From positions 1 to 61,639 of IMG/VR virus record IMGVR_UViG_3300045141_000205: a DNA stretch of 61,639 nt; one strand, written 5' to 3'. This stretch comes from a virus. Below the pieces are notes generated by a model. The model saw only the letters and a program-made list of their open reading frames with translations. It was not told the origin of the DNA and did not search any database. The stretch's first letter is position 1. The number at the start of each line of letters is the position of its first letter. The position numbers were made by a program, and so were the translations under genes. Below are positions 43,401 through 50,026 of this stretch, piece after piece.

Positions 43401-44006
43401 GGAGTTCTCGAAGAACTTCAACCCGAAGCAGGTCTCCCGGATCAGGTGCTCCTCCTGGGCGCCGGTGGAGGCGTTCCGCTTGAGCACCTTCTTGCCCTTG
43501 AGCCTCGGGATGTGGTTGCAGTACTCGGCGGGGGTGGTGGCCTTGTTGCCACACATCGAGCACAGGCTGTAGGCCACGTCGCAGCCCATCGAGGTCCGGT
43601 CCACCCGGCCCGTCCGGATCGCCTCGGCCAACTTCGGGAACCGCAGCGCGTCGACCTCCATCAGCACCTCGCACCAGGTGTCCTTGGCGCCGTCGGCCAG
43701 CCGGTCCCGGTGCAGGGCGGCGTCGATCACCACCCCACGGGCTCGCTTGTGGTTGTCGTTGTTGTGGTTGACGAAGACCGGCTTGCCGATGAAGGTCCGG
43801 TAGGCCTGCTCGATCTCCTCGGCGGGGAACTCGTCGTAGTTGTCGTTGGTCCTGCTGGAGATCGCCCGGGACCGGACGTAGAGGTAGCCCTGCCGAGGGG
43901 TGAAGTCGAAGTGGTGCTTGTGGGCCAGGGCCTGGAGTTGGGCCGGGCTGGCGTCGGTCGGGACGAGCACGCTGGACGTGACCTTGACCGTCGCGAACTT
44001 GAGCAT
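37443..44006 (-). CDS. 2187-aa polyprotein-like prohead protease with embedded Nudix domain
   Basis: The ATG eight bases after GGAGG opens a 2187-aa frame. Residues 1-165 match the phage prohead protease pattern: PVFVNHNNDN with likely catalytic His81, and VDRTSMGCDV with likely Ser139, followed by a C-x2-C ... C-x2-H zinc element. At about 1110-1235 there is a Nudix domain with a complete Nudix box, G-x5-E-x7-R-E-x2-E-E-x-G, at about 1146-1168. Other parts hold many Cys/His pairs, a DnaJ-like zinc pair near 2047-2066, and five GPTKYS-type repeats. Typical prohead proteases are 200-500 aa, so this is exceptionally long. It is probably processed. Confidence 0.87.
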   Translation of the reverse strand: MLKFATVKVTSSVLVPTDASPAQLQALAHKHHFDFTPRQGYLYVRSRAISSRTNDNYDEFPAEEIEQAYRTFIGKPVFVNHNNDNHKRARGVVIDAALHRDRLADGAKDTWCEVLMEVDALRFPKLAEAIRTGRVDRTSMGCDVAYSLCSMCGNKATTPAEYCNHIPRLKGKKVLKRNASTGAQEEHLIRETCFGLKFFENSLLVEEPADPTAFFTGVDDHSGLGKAAVKTAATAPFPHPPRRDEYHSDFCYGEHQDDYRGGYGTDPEAWQSAETLGLCRYCHSPLPGSTIHQVNQVYEDADPDQQAMRFLRSNPTGPSRYSLLQHFAGEVIPFTPRPVEKKTGTEPHLHEGDPDGPCAQCGWGSNLNHHNPDRVAYWHSPKRQEDEARQKARWDSEARGYGSLDPSTIRGLMDKGSPDYCQYPSHRSSEEWILAPNPKATPATHLGGGGHPLCEEHRGAFDHLRSAQDILRRDDEARAQGKSAEERHEDHIADDRRRVRMRVVESTLDDEADPRDDPSLVHLPTHPGHPETPTYCNRRGPQYRVHTDPSQATCPECVAQHEADQECDHPHCQETGFEDGWHTKGEHEMAPPAHLNPYSDEYQDAEKAVRDALADHPLGFLLDQNHRENGENGPTKYSLLQHFAVEKNSVDRWSGDDRAEHPMNHPHVGDDPDECERCGWEACDHPHLFQTTNGLIKNCPTCGDYTRRDPYHEIHDPGRYEILQRNQGGKPHYRAPKSLYGSDPIPGDLAEQMKGLVGEDADWLLGQQSQGPTRYSRLMQFFAGMDDLNYSVPEQTDDNWERTRMLRRHLTEHHGYSHDELEDTIDRLQKQPGANAAEGDSLLGRAKDLSSAFERVNLVHRIHEHEHGGDLRSPAGHHRGDALPPPHDHSHPDDPLRVEVRDPSWWDYEGDPHGYSTGKSPMLLHRPYDTGEFSHPRTLQFAPRNHEQSFARDYLHPDRTDAHPNRLTDLREDDLDWDHDEHAHEKRTRDELERYAGGGDLDRLDACPHTYPNNHEARSFPDEGEQSKCKTCGNEIALHATTRPSEIGQPTKGFYEQRGKEFFNREFGPVTPLKQSLNSGSHRADDDPRHSSADEWTTCDQGHRHWGSAGAAGLLIRHTGDDGTRRYLLQHRAPWVDQGDTWGIPGGALHHDESPEDGAIRESHEELGGVPHGMTHVHTHSDEHGGWAFHTVVMDSPSRWGSSGGEDAAHETGEGGTQWYTPEEMKGLDLHPGFAKTWDSHLKKMAAFEDEPCPECGKPNDHIHLDQRSMDVYRAIGDAAQRASEMQQHAEKRVVNLSDPVDLKQHLIESHYLDDGDLWRNSHDEDHPALGPATDEDRPLTHKEIRDLHLHDHRDSDEGMPGQFLDESHFHTAVRKTAVGGPNDGGTPQHWQEIWKQKKRDNTRKQMGWDLVDHMRVDHGIDTKDVARHCRDLGIEKPTNIGEIQDSVRHLHLHLHDGDHANPAGLHGHNHPPTDPLTTNDWSESGPGMTALIEHLHGFNPNFAPERAGGMPEQTGPFHPSPIQSLNVRKTAAEEDDSWLDDPCDNCHRYPEPHTWREHFDKNESLGLDAWGKPKKQPYDGHGAWDCNNYDCTEHPQHMYEQGVGMPGWMKHDLQPTEEKDLGREIGRHFHETEPEAGWLLDQKHQGPTKYSSLQATASNTEPIALMLQHWDDGAKKMVGHSEADREQARTELQALRDQGHTHVQSRDTYWDGKGRFQPVHPSTGVQPIEKAIGDYAARAAEGNGDTDPKSIYSPAGMAQVYEPRVRALIDLHNQGFTHARWGHDYDGDEVNKWHGAFPNDQPTKYSAVGDNSGKGLVRHTVPAEEVGEGDFLDISGKTRVHKTMTRGDQVTLAWRQRGSKAPGIRHHDVGEQVHVWRRGETTAVRKEGTWIGDSMDEPSLFWRAPKTKRWEVHIHDNMPDRSLREQYGAKPSQSVTLYHADQMSPPHPGNPGGRPRGGWDYEAKNNRFVPNAWGAPARSIPDHVMSQVYNAQAAVDKHAENHADLYGQMAEQQDIRDDLARVPSDMASEQKAHKMMRHLLKSADEDVCPDCDGEPGHTSCAKCDGKGYIRREGVRLAAGPKRFYAEHPSGYRAEWTGGSRIHIYQGDAPVDSPGISGFDQSKGTMSDASPGIPHGWSQRRFEQQFHRWVRDNGDAYDDFNHPLDKPSYGERHGFTSTLVRYFAEED

Positions 44007-44017
44007 GCCGGTACCTC

Positions 44018-44053
44018 CACCCCTTCGGAGGCGTCAGCCTCCCAGGGACAGCA
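44018..44053 (-). repeat. 36-bp unit-start element, copy 4 (before protease gene)
   Basis: The coding strand reads TGCTGTC, 20 bases including CTGA, GAAGGGGTG. The following GGAGG is the ribosome binding site of the protease gene. A divergent plus-strand gene begins about 70 bases beyond. Confidence 0.85.
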
Positions 44054-44121
44054 CAGGGGGCACCAGATCATCACCCCAAGACGGTGGTCGTGGGGAGAGG
44101 CCAGCCACTACGGTGTGTCCC

Positions 44122-44574
44122 GTGCAGAGTGCCGAGAAGTACATCCGCGTCCTGCTCTCCAACGCCACCAACCATCAACTGCTGGTGGCCATCCTCGAAC
44201 GACTCGACTCACTGGAGGCATCTGTGTCCGAACTCTCCCAGTCCGTAACCGACCTGCAAGGCGCTGTGGACGGGGTGGCCCAGCGGCTGCTCCCACACAT
44301 CGCCGACCTGGAGGCTGCCCTGGCTGCGGCCCAGGCCGACGACGCCACCGCCGCTCAGGCTCAGGCCGACGCCCAGGCCGCTGTGGCTGCGATCCGGGCA
44401 GAGGTGGACGCCCTGAACGCCCTCGGTACTGACCCGAGCACGCCGGTGGACACCGACGCTCCTCCGGTCGAGCCGCCCCCGGTCGAGGTGCCCGCTGACC
44501 CGGACGCCCCGCACGCGGACCAGACGTTGCCGGGCGACCTACCCACAGACCCCGAGGCCGGTGCACAGGCCTGA
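44122..44574 (+). CDS. Plus-strand coiled-coil protein with Pro-rich tail
   Basis: The GTG start after GGGGAGAGG gives 150 aa; the longer frame upstream is a shadow of the protease gene. A helical core (LLVAILERLDSLEASVSELS ... ITDL-like coiled coil ... AALAAAQADDATAAQAQADA) forms most of residues 15-100, followed by a Pro/Asp-rich disordered tail. It resembles small trimeric coiled-coil phage proteins. It is transcribed opposite to its neighbours and terminates at a hairpin, so it is probably an independent unit. Function unknown. Confidence 0.7.
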   Translation: MQSAEKYIRVLLSNATNHQLLVAILERLDSLEASVSELSQSVTDLQGAVDGVAQRLLPHIADLEAALAAAQADDATAAQAQADAQAAVAAIRAEVDALNALGTDPSTPVDTDAPPVEPPPVEVPADPDAPHADQTLPGDLPTDPEAGAQA

Positions 44575-44584
44575 GAGCAACGCA

Positions 44585-44616
44585 GAAGGCCCCCTGGAGC
44601 GATCCAGGGGGCCTTC
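44585..44616. terminator. 14-bp hairpin after the plus-strand coiled-coil gene
   Basis: The arms at 44585-44598 and 44603-44616 pair perfectly around a GCGA (GNRA-type) tetraloop. It lies 11 bases past the plus-strand stop and is likely to terminate it; as a palindrome it could also act on the minus strand. Confidence 0.8.
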
Positions 44617-44629
44617 GCCGTGAAAGGTT

Positions 44630-44664
44630 GAGGCCCCGGCTCCAGGGAACTGAGCCGGGGCCTC
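44630..44664. terminator. 12-bp hairpin facing the minus-strand gene end
   Basis: The arms at 44630-44641 and 44653-44664 (core GAGGCCCCGG) pair perfectly with an 11-base loop. It lies 54 bases past the stop of the 69-aa minus-strand gene at 44718. With the neighbouring hairpin it separates two convergent transcription units in the 143-base gap. Confidence 0.72.
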
Positions 44665-44717
44665 GTTGCGATGACACTTGCCAGAGAGCACCGCAAGTCT
44701 GTGTGTTCAGGTTCTAG

Positions 44718-44927
44718 TCAGGCAGAGGCTTCCCGCCAGTGGCGCCGGGGACCTTGCTTGGTCCGGTAGCCGTCCGGAGCCTCGTGGACCACTCGGTCCC
44801 CTGGCTCCATCTTCTTCCTCACCTCGTGTGCTGCGTCCTCGACGGTGGGGAAGGTGTCCACCGTCCTCCGGTCCTTGACCAGCGTCACCCGCCCGTCGTC
44901 TGCCTCATGGATGATCCACCTCGCCAC
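44718..44927 (-). CDS. 69-aa small protein with DUF2188-like pattern
   Basis: The start chosen is a GTG after a GAGGGGGG stretch (MARWIIHEADDGRVTLVKDR); the longer frame is a shadow of the upstream gene. The order of a strand (WIIHEADDGRVTLV), then a helix (TFPTVEDAAHEVRKKM), then GDRVVHEAPDGYRTK resembles small DUF2188-like proteins, but the match is loose. It sits between the DUF6011-like gene and two terminators. Function unknown. Confidence 0.55.
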   Translation of the reverse strand: MARWIIHEADDGRVTLVKDRRTVDTFPTVEDAAHEVRKKMEPGDRVVHEAPDGYRTKQGPRRHWREASA

Positions 44928-44977
44928 CAGAGACCCCCCTCGCTCGACCCGGTAGGGGACCAGCCTAAGGGCTGCGA

Positions 44978-45658
44978 TCACAGGCCCTTCTTGACGCACT
45001 CGGGGCCGAGTCCCTGGTGGACGCTGGCCGGGACCGTCAGGTCGCGGTGGCAGCGGTAGCACTGGACCACCGGGAGCGCGGCCTGCGGGTCGGCCATGAA
45101 CGTGGTGGCGTCGGCCACCAGGAGCGCGTTGTCCTGGTGCCGCTTCCAGACGTAGAGCCGACCACCCTTGACGTGCCCGAACCCCGAGTAGTCGCGGTCG
45201 TTGGCCGGGCCGGTGAGGTGCTCGATGATCTGCACACCGGGCATGAAGTCGTCGTCGAGGCCCTGGGTGCGCAGGCGGAAGGTGCGGTGCCCGTCGGCCT
45301 TCTCCAGGGTGTACACGCCGTCGTAGAGGGTCTCGCCGTTGACGACGTTGACCTGGTGCTCGGGCTGGGCCGGTGCCGCCGTGGGGAGCGAGACGTCGAC
45401 CTCGGGGCACGGCGGGATGTGGGAGACCTCCCACTTGCTGCCGACCTTCTCCAGGCGACCCTGCTCGGCCTCGACCCAGCCGGTGCAGTTGACGCACTTG
45501 GCGCCGTACTTGTTCGTGCGGATGGTGGGCTGGTTCGAGGCGGGCCGGTCGCCGGGGGCCTCGACCGGGAGGTCGGCGTGGCGGCGGAAGTTGGGGATCA
45601 CGGGCTTGCTGCTGGTCGGCTGGGCCGATCCGATGGTGCCGCGACGGAAGTCGTTCAT
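44978..45658 (-). CDS. 226-aa protein with C-terminal DUF6011-like zinc motif
   Basis: A 226-aa protein starts at an ATG after AAGGAG. A zinc element near residue 55 (GAKCVNCTGWVEAE) is followed by a beta-rich domain (LYDGVYTLEKADGHRTFRLR ... GFGHVKGGRLYVWKRH). The end is CYRCHRDLTVPASVHQGLGP then ECVKK, matching the C-x2-C ... GLGPEC pattern of DUF6011-type elements that occur in phage and actinobacterial proteins. It is likely a single-copy regulatory or DNA-related protein; no enzyme activity is evident. It lies after a 108-base AT-richer intergenic region, without the 36-bp element. Confidence 0.78.
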   Translation of the reverse strand: MNDFRRGTIGSAQPTSSKPVIPNFRRHADLPVEAPGDRPASNQPTIRTNKYGAKCVNCTGWVEAEQGRLEKVGSKWEVSHIPPCPEVDVSLPTAAPAQPEHQVNVVNGETLYDGVYTLEKADGHRTFRLRTQGLDDDFMPGVQIIEHLTGPANDRDYSGFGHVKGGRLYVWKRHQDNALLVADATTFMADPQAALPVVQCYRCHRDLTVPASVHQGLGPECVKKGL

Positions 45659-45766
45659 GGTGGCTCTCCTTGATGACGATGATGCTCTCTGGTGTGCACC
45701 AATCTACACCAAGAAAGCCAGGGGGAGAACCCCTTCCTGAAAAAACCTTTCGAGATGAAAGAATCT
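45659..45766 (-). promoter_or_regulatory. AT-richer intergenic region with operator-like repeat
   Basis: This 108-base gap precedes the DUF6011-like gene. It is less GC-rich than its surroundings, with a run of six T on the coding strand. Two copies of CACCAA on the plus strand (45697-45702 and 45707-45712) are 10 bases apart, one helical turn, and an imperfect palindrome TGGTG-CA-CACCA overlaps. A promoter and a repressor site are plausible; I could not identify a convincing -35. Confidence 0.35.
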
Positions 45767-46222
45767 CTAGGGGTCTGGGGTGACGCCCTTGCTCACGAAG
45801 GACCTCAGCACCATCGACAGGTCCTTGGTGGTCAGGGTGTCCCCGGCAGCCAGGCTGTCCAGAGCATCTTGCAGCGCTGAGTCATCGGTGGGCGGGGTGA
45901 CCACGACCTCCGTGGGTGGCGTGGTCGCTGGCATGCTCGGGTCCCTCGGCTCGGTGTCGTCCACGATCGCCTGGATCGCCTCGACCTCCGCCTCGGTGAA
46001 CTCGTCGGCGACATGGACGAACAACTCCATCGGGTTGTCCACGCTGGCCGGTGCGCTCGGGTCCGGCAGGACCCCATCCAGCAGCACGTCGCGCCCCAGG
46101 GCCTCCTCGATGTCTGTCTGCAACTGCCAGAACAGCAGCGGCTTGGTGAGGGTGAACGACTCGGTGGCGCCGTCGGTCAGGTCGGAGAAGGGCTCCGGGG
46201 GCTCAGGGTTCTGCTGGGTCAT
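45767..46222 (-). CDS. Acidic protein of unknown function after the SWIM protein
   Basis: The start chosen is the ATG overlapping the upstream TGA (GCATGACC), where AAGAAGG has better spacing than for an earlier ATG; this gives 151 aa. It opens MTQQNPEPPEPFSDLTDGAT and contains a helical segment (FWQLQTDIEEALGRDVLLDG), a disordered Pro/Thr stretch near 95-110 and a helical end. No motif is recognised. It is the last gene of the unit that starts at copy 3 of the element. Confidence 0.75.
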   Translation of the reverse strand: MTQQNPEPPEPFSDLTDGATESFTLTKPLLFWQLQTDIEEALGRDVLLDGVLPDPSAPASVDNPMELFVHVADEFTEAEVEAIQAIVDDTEPRDPSMPATTPPTEVVVTPPTDDSALQDALDSLAAGDTLTTKDLSMVLRSFVSKGVTPDP

Positions 46223-49200
46223 GCCATCCATCCTTCTTGGTCATCGTCGTCATCGCCTTGAAGCGCCTCAAGCGCCTCGTAGTGCGTCCCGGTGATCTCC
46301 AGCCGGTCCAGGTTGGCGGCCCGGACATCCTTGCCCTCGTTGATCAGTTCGGCCTGCTGAGCCGGGGTGAAGGTGGCCATCGCCGCCTTCTGGAGGAACT
46401 GCTGGGCCGCAGCAGCGATGTCGGCACTGTCGCCCTTGCCCGGCCCGTTGTCCAGGGCAGCCGCCCCAGCCGTGCGCTGGAACTCGGCCACGATGTCGGC
46501 CACCGACCCCGTGGACACGAACGACGGGTCCTCCGGCTCCAGGTCGTGCGGGTCGGTCTTCCAGTTGGAGTTGGGGGCCGCCGAGCCACCGGACTGGCCG
46601 GGGTCGGAGGGGACGGCGTACTCGACCCCAGTGGAGATCGCGGCCTCCTTGACGTCCGGCTCCGGGTCACCGGCGTACCCCGAGTAGGTGGTGTCGTCCT
46701 CGTCGTCGGCGCCGTAGGTCTCCGGCAGCGCGGGCTCCGGCTGGTCCTGGAGCACCGCCCCCGTCATCATCCCCGACTGCTGAGCCCGCACCGCGTCGCC
46801 CTCGGCCTTGTCCCGGTCGGTCCAGGCCTTCAACTTCTGGGCGAAGTTCTCGGCGGCGGTCGGCTCCTTCCCGACCACCTCGCCGGTGTTCTTGTTCACG
46901 ATGTCCCGGCGAGGGTCGGGATGACCGACCAAGGAGGGCGCCAGCGTCGGAGCGACCTGCTGGACCACCTGGGGGACGACCTGCTTGACCACGTTGGGGG
47001 TGACCCGCTTGACCACGTTGGGGACGACCTTGTGCAGCAGACCTGCGCCCGCGACGCCGACCTCGGCAGCGGCAGCGACCTCGGGGGCCGCCACCTCAGC
47101 GGCAGTCTCGGCGACAGCGGGGAGCGCCTTCTCGTCCAGCGCGGCCTCATGCTCCATCACCGGCTCGAACAGGGAGTCGTCGAGGGCACCCTCGTGCCTC
47201 AACTCCGGGCGCATCTCGAACAGGTCGGCCATGTCCTGGGGTGGCCCCTGGTACTCCCCGGGATGCTCGTCACGGATGTGCTCGGCCCGGTCCGGCATCG
47301 TGAAGAAGCCCTCGTGGTCGCAGTGCGGGCAGCCCAGGCCGGGGATCTCCCGGGCCGCCATCCGGTCGCCCAGGTCCTGGGGGTTCTGCTGGCCCCAGGA
47401 GTCGGGGTCGGCGGCGGTCAGGAAGCCAGCCTGGGCCGGGTTCTCCTGGCGCCGCTTCTCGGTCGGGCCAGCCGGGGAGATGCCGGGCACCGGGGCCGGG
47501 CCGGGCTCGCCGAACGGGGAGTTGACCGCACCCACCACGCTGAGCAGCCGGGCCACGTTCTCCGGGGTCTCACCGGCCTCCACCGCCAGCAGGGCGAAGG
47601 TCTGGAGGAAGGACCCCCGGTGCGGCATCCGGTCGCCGGTGTGCGACTCCTCGGCGGCCACCACGTCCTCCACGTCGTCCTGGGGCTCGACCAGGGCCGC
47701 GACCCGGTCCACACCGGTCGGCACGTCCAGCCGGGTGCCGTGGCCGAAGCCCCGCTCCATCGAGGTGGTCGGCGACTCGCCGGTGTTCAGCCAGCGCGGC
47801 ACCCCCTGGTGGGGCTTGACCTCGCGCCCGAACATCCCCTGGGACTGGGCCTCGAAGGTCAGCGCCAGCGCGTGGGAGCACATCCGACCGGCGAACCTGG
47901 AGAAGTCGTCGGGGGCGCCCCAGTGGTACTGCGCCCACTTGCAGCCGCAGTCCCACTGGGCGACCTTCTGGCTGCCCGGCGCCCGCATCAGCACCGACTC
48001 GTAGGTGCCGTGGTCGCCCTTGACGGTGGCGATGTAGTAGCCGTTCTGGGCGGTGGTGATGTGCACCCCGCCCTCGCTCCTGATCCGCTTGGCCTTGTTT
48101 CGCACGTCGTGCCAGGTGGCGGTGAGGTGGAAGGCCAGGGACGGGTCCAGGCTGGCCGCCTTGAGCATCGCCCAGCCGTACTCCAGGGCCGAGTACCTGG
48201 TCGGCCCGGTCGGGTTGGACTTGAGGAAGGCATGCTCAGCCGGGGTCCCGATGTTGTCGAGTTCCCGCAGCGGGCTGTGCGGCAGCGGCGACCGGCAGTA
48301 GCGGCACAGGCCTGCGGTGTCGGGGTCCCTGACCTCGTAGCGGGAGTCGCGCTCGGCGGGCTCGTCGTAGGGACCGGTCGTCTGGTTGAGCAGGGTGCCG
48401 TGCTCACCGTGCTCGGGCTCACCGACCTGGAAGGTGTGATGGCCGCCGACCCCGTGCACGATGTCGGCAGCGTGCCCGGACTGGCAGTGCTCACCGCAGT
48501 ACTTGTCCGGGTCGAGGGTGTCGAACACCTCGTCCTCGGTCTTGGGCTTGTTGGGGCAGGGTCCGTCGTTGCCCGCGTGGTAGCCGGTCTCGGCGCCCTT
48601 CCACTGCCCGCAGTTCTGGCAGTGCACCTGCCGCTCGGGCTCCTCGAACTGGTCCTCCCAGTCCTGGTTGTCGTCCTCGTCGTGCCAGTCCTCGACGTCC
48701 TCGTCGAGACCGGCGTTCTTGGCGCTCAGACGATGGGCCAGGTCGTCCATCCTCAGGCCCCGGTTGTGCATCTCGGCCAGCACTGCGGCCTGGCTGCCGG
48801 AGTCCTCGGTGTCCCGGAGCCGCTGCACCTCATCACCGAGTTCGTCGGTGCTCAGGTGCTCATAGCCGGTGCCCACCTGGTCCCGGGCGGCGTTCTTGAC
48901 GTTCTCCACGTCCTGGGGCTTGTGGTCACCCGGGTTGGTCACGATCGCGTTGGAGTCCTCCGGGGTGTTCCGGCAGGAGGCGCACTGGCCACCCCAGGTC
49001 AGGTGCCCGTTCTCGCAGAGCCCCGGGGCACCGCCAACCTCGGCCTCAACTGGATGGAGGGAGGCGGTGAGTCCCAGGGAGCCCTGCCGGTCGAACGGGT
49101 CGAGGCTGGTCTTCTTCCAGATGGGGTGGAAGCCCCCCTGGCCGGGCGGGCGCCGAGCAAGGTGGTTGATGGAGTCGACATCAGCCTCGTCCTGGTCGTG

Positions 49201-50004
49201 GGCGCTCTCCATGTGGTGGCCGGTGTCGATGCAGTCCAGGCACAGGCTCTCGGGCTTGGACTCATACCCACCCGACCGGTAGCGGTAGATGTCGGTCCGA
49301 GGGTTCTCGCAGGCGTCGCACTTGCCGACCGTCTCCTGGCAGGAGAACATCCCGTGGGCCGCGCACTGGATGCAGGGGCGTCCGGAGTCCATCGGGCCGA
49401 CCACGGCCTCGTGGCGGGGGCGGTAGTGCAGCACCGCGAAGGGGTCACCCTGGCTGTAATCGGGACTGAAAGCGTCCTCACCCGAGTGGTACGAATCACC
49501 CCACGGGTGGTCGTGAGGACCAGGGCAGTGGGGGTCGGACTCGGGGAAGTCGGTCTGACCGTTCGCGGCGTACCCGATGCCTGCCGGGGACCGAGCCCCA
49601 CACCCCTTGCAGATGTAGGCCATGCCACCCTCGGCGGCCTCGACCTGGAGGCTGGCGACCATGCCCATGGTGGAGTCCGGGTACTTCCCCGGGTCCGGGC
49701 GGTCACGGAGGATGTCAGCCAGTTCGGGGTAGTCCTTGGAGGCGGTGTTCTCGGTGGCGGTGTGGTCAGTCGCGGCCTTCAACTGTCCCGAGGTGTACAG
49801 GCCACCACCGAGCCCGTTGTGGAGCAGGACCTCGTACTCCTCGCTGCCCGCGAACGCACCGTCGTTGACACCGATCACCTTGCCCAGGAAGCCGTCGACC
49901 GTCATCACGGTCTGGCCCGGCTTGAAGTCCCAGTACTCCTCGGGGTTGACCCCAGCCGTCCGCACCGTCTCGTGACGGCGGGAGGTCCTGTTGCCCAGAC
50001 CCAT
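46219..50004 (-). CDS. 1261-aa head-region protein with SWIM-type and other zinc fingers
   Basis: The ATG after AGGAGGATCACC opens a 1261-aa frame directly after the portal gene. An N-terminal SH3-like segment (about 28-75, GQTVMTVDGFLGKVIGVNDG) precedes a Cys/His-rich region with CKGC, CIQC, CDAC, CLDC and CASC pairs (up to about 350). A GPTRYS repeat lies near 598. At about 683-708 there is C-x-C-x20-C-x-H, the SWIM zinc-finger pattern. A C2-H2-like element (CPHCDHEGF ... HIRDEH) lies near 895. A Val/Pro/Lys-rich repeat lies near 988-1025. The protein has no recognised whole-length family; a virion-internal role is inferred from position. Confidence 0.8.
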   Translation of the reverse strand: MGLGNRTSRRHETVRTAGVNPEEYWDFKPGQTVMTVDGFLGKVIGVNDGAFAGSEEYEVLLHNGLGGGLYTSGQLKAATDHTATENTASKDYPELADILRDRPDPGKYPDSTMGMVASLQVEAAEGGMAYICKGCGARSPAGIGYAANGQTDFPESDPHCPGPHDHPWGDSYHSGEDAFSPDYSQGDPFAVLHYRPRHEAVVGPMDSGRPCIQCAAHGMFSCQETVGKCDACENPRTDIYRYRSGGYESKPESLCLDCIDTGHHMESAHDQDEADVDSINHLARRPPGQGGFHPIWKKTSLDPFDRQGSLGLTASLHPVEAEVGGAPGLCENGHLTWGGQCASCRNTPEDSNAIVTNPGDHKPQDVENVKNAARDQVGTGYEHLSTDELGDEVQRLRDTEDSGSQAAVLAEMHNRGLRMDDLAHRLSAKNAGLDEDVEDWHDEDDNQDWEDQFEEPERQVHCQNCGQWKGAETGYHAGNDGPCPNKPKTEDEVFDTLDPDKYCGEHCQSGHAADIVHGVGGHHTFQVGEPEHGEHGTLLNQTTGPYDEPAERDSRYEVRDPDTAGLCRYCRSPLPHSPLRELDNIGTPAEHAFLKSNPTGPTRYSALEYGWAMLKAASLDPSLAFHLTATWHDVRNKAKRIRSEGGVHITTAQNGYYIATVKGDHGTYESVLMRAPGSQKVAQWDCGCKWAQYHWGAPDDFSRFAGRMCSHALALTFEAQSQGMFGREVKPHQGVPRWLNTGESPTTSMERGFGHGTRLDVPTGVDRVAALVEPQDDVEDVVAAEESHTGDRMPHRGSFLQTFALLAVEAGETPENVARLLSVVGAVNSPFGEPGPAPVPGISPAGPTEKRRQENPAQAGFLTAADPDSWGQQNPQDLGDRMAAREIPGLGCPHCDHEGFFTMPDRAEHIRDEHPGEYQGPPQDMADLFEMRPELRHEGALDDSLFEPVMEHEAALDEKALPAVAETAAEVAAPEVAAAAEVGVAGAGLLHKVVPNVVKRVTPNVVKQVVPQVVQQVAPTLAPSLVGHPDPRRDIVNKNTGEVVGKEPTAAENFAQKLKAWTDRDKAEGDAVRAQQSGMMTGAVLQDQPEPALPETYGADDEDDTTYSGYAGDPEPDVKEAAISTGVEYAVPSDPGQSGGSAAPNSNWKTDPHDLEPEDPSFVSTGSVADIVAEFQRTAGAAALDNGPGKGDSADIAAAAQQFLQKAAMATFTPAQQAELINEGKDVRAANLDRLEITGTHYEALEALQGDDDDDQEGWMA

Positions 50005-50026
50005 GGTGATCCTCCTAGCGGGCTTC

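Noticed and set aside
37443-44006. Intein or assembly error in the 2187-aa frame
   Set aside because: No intein splice blocks (Cys/Ser start with terminal His-Asn) were seen, and the frame keeps coding-type third positions throughout, so one long gene is the simplest reading.
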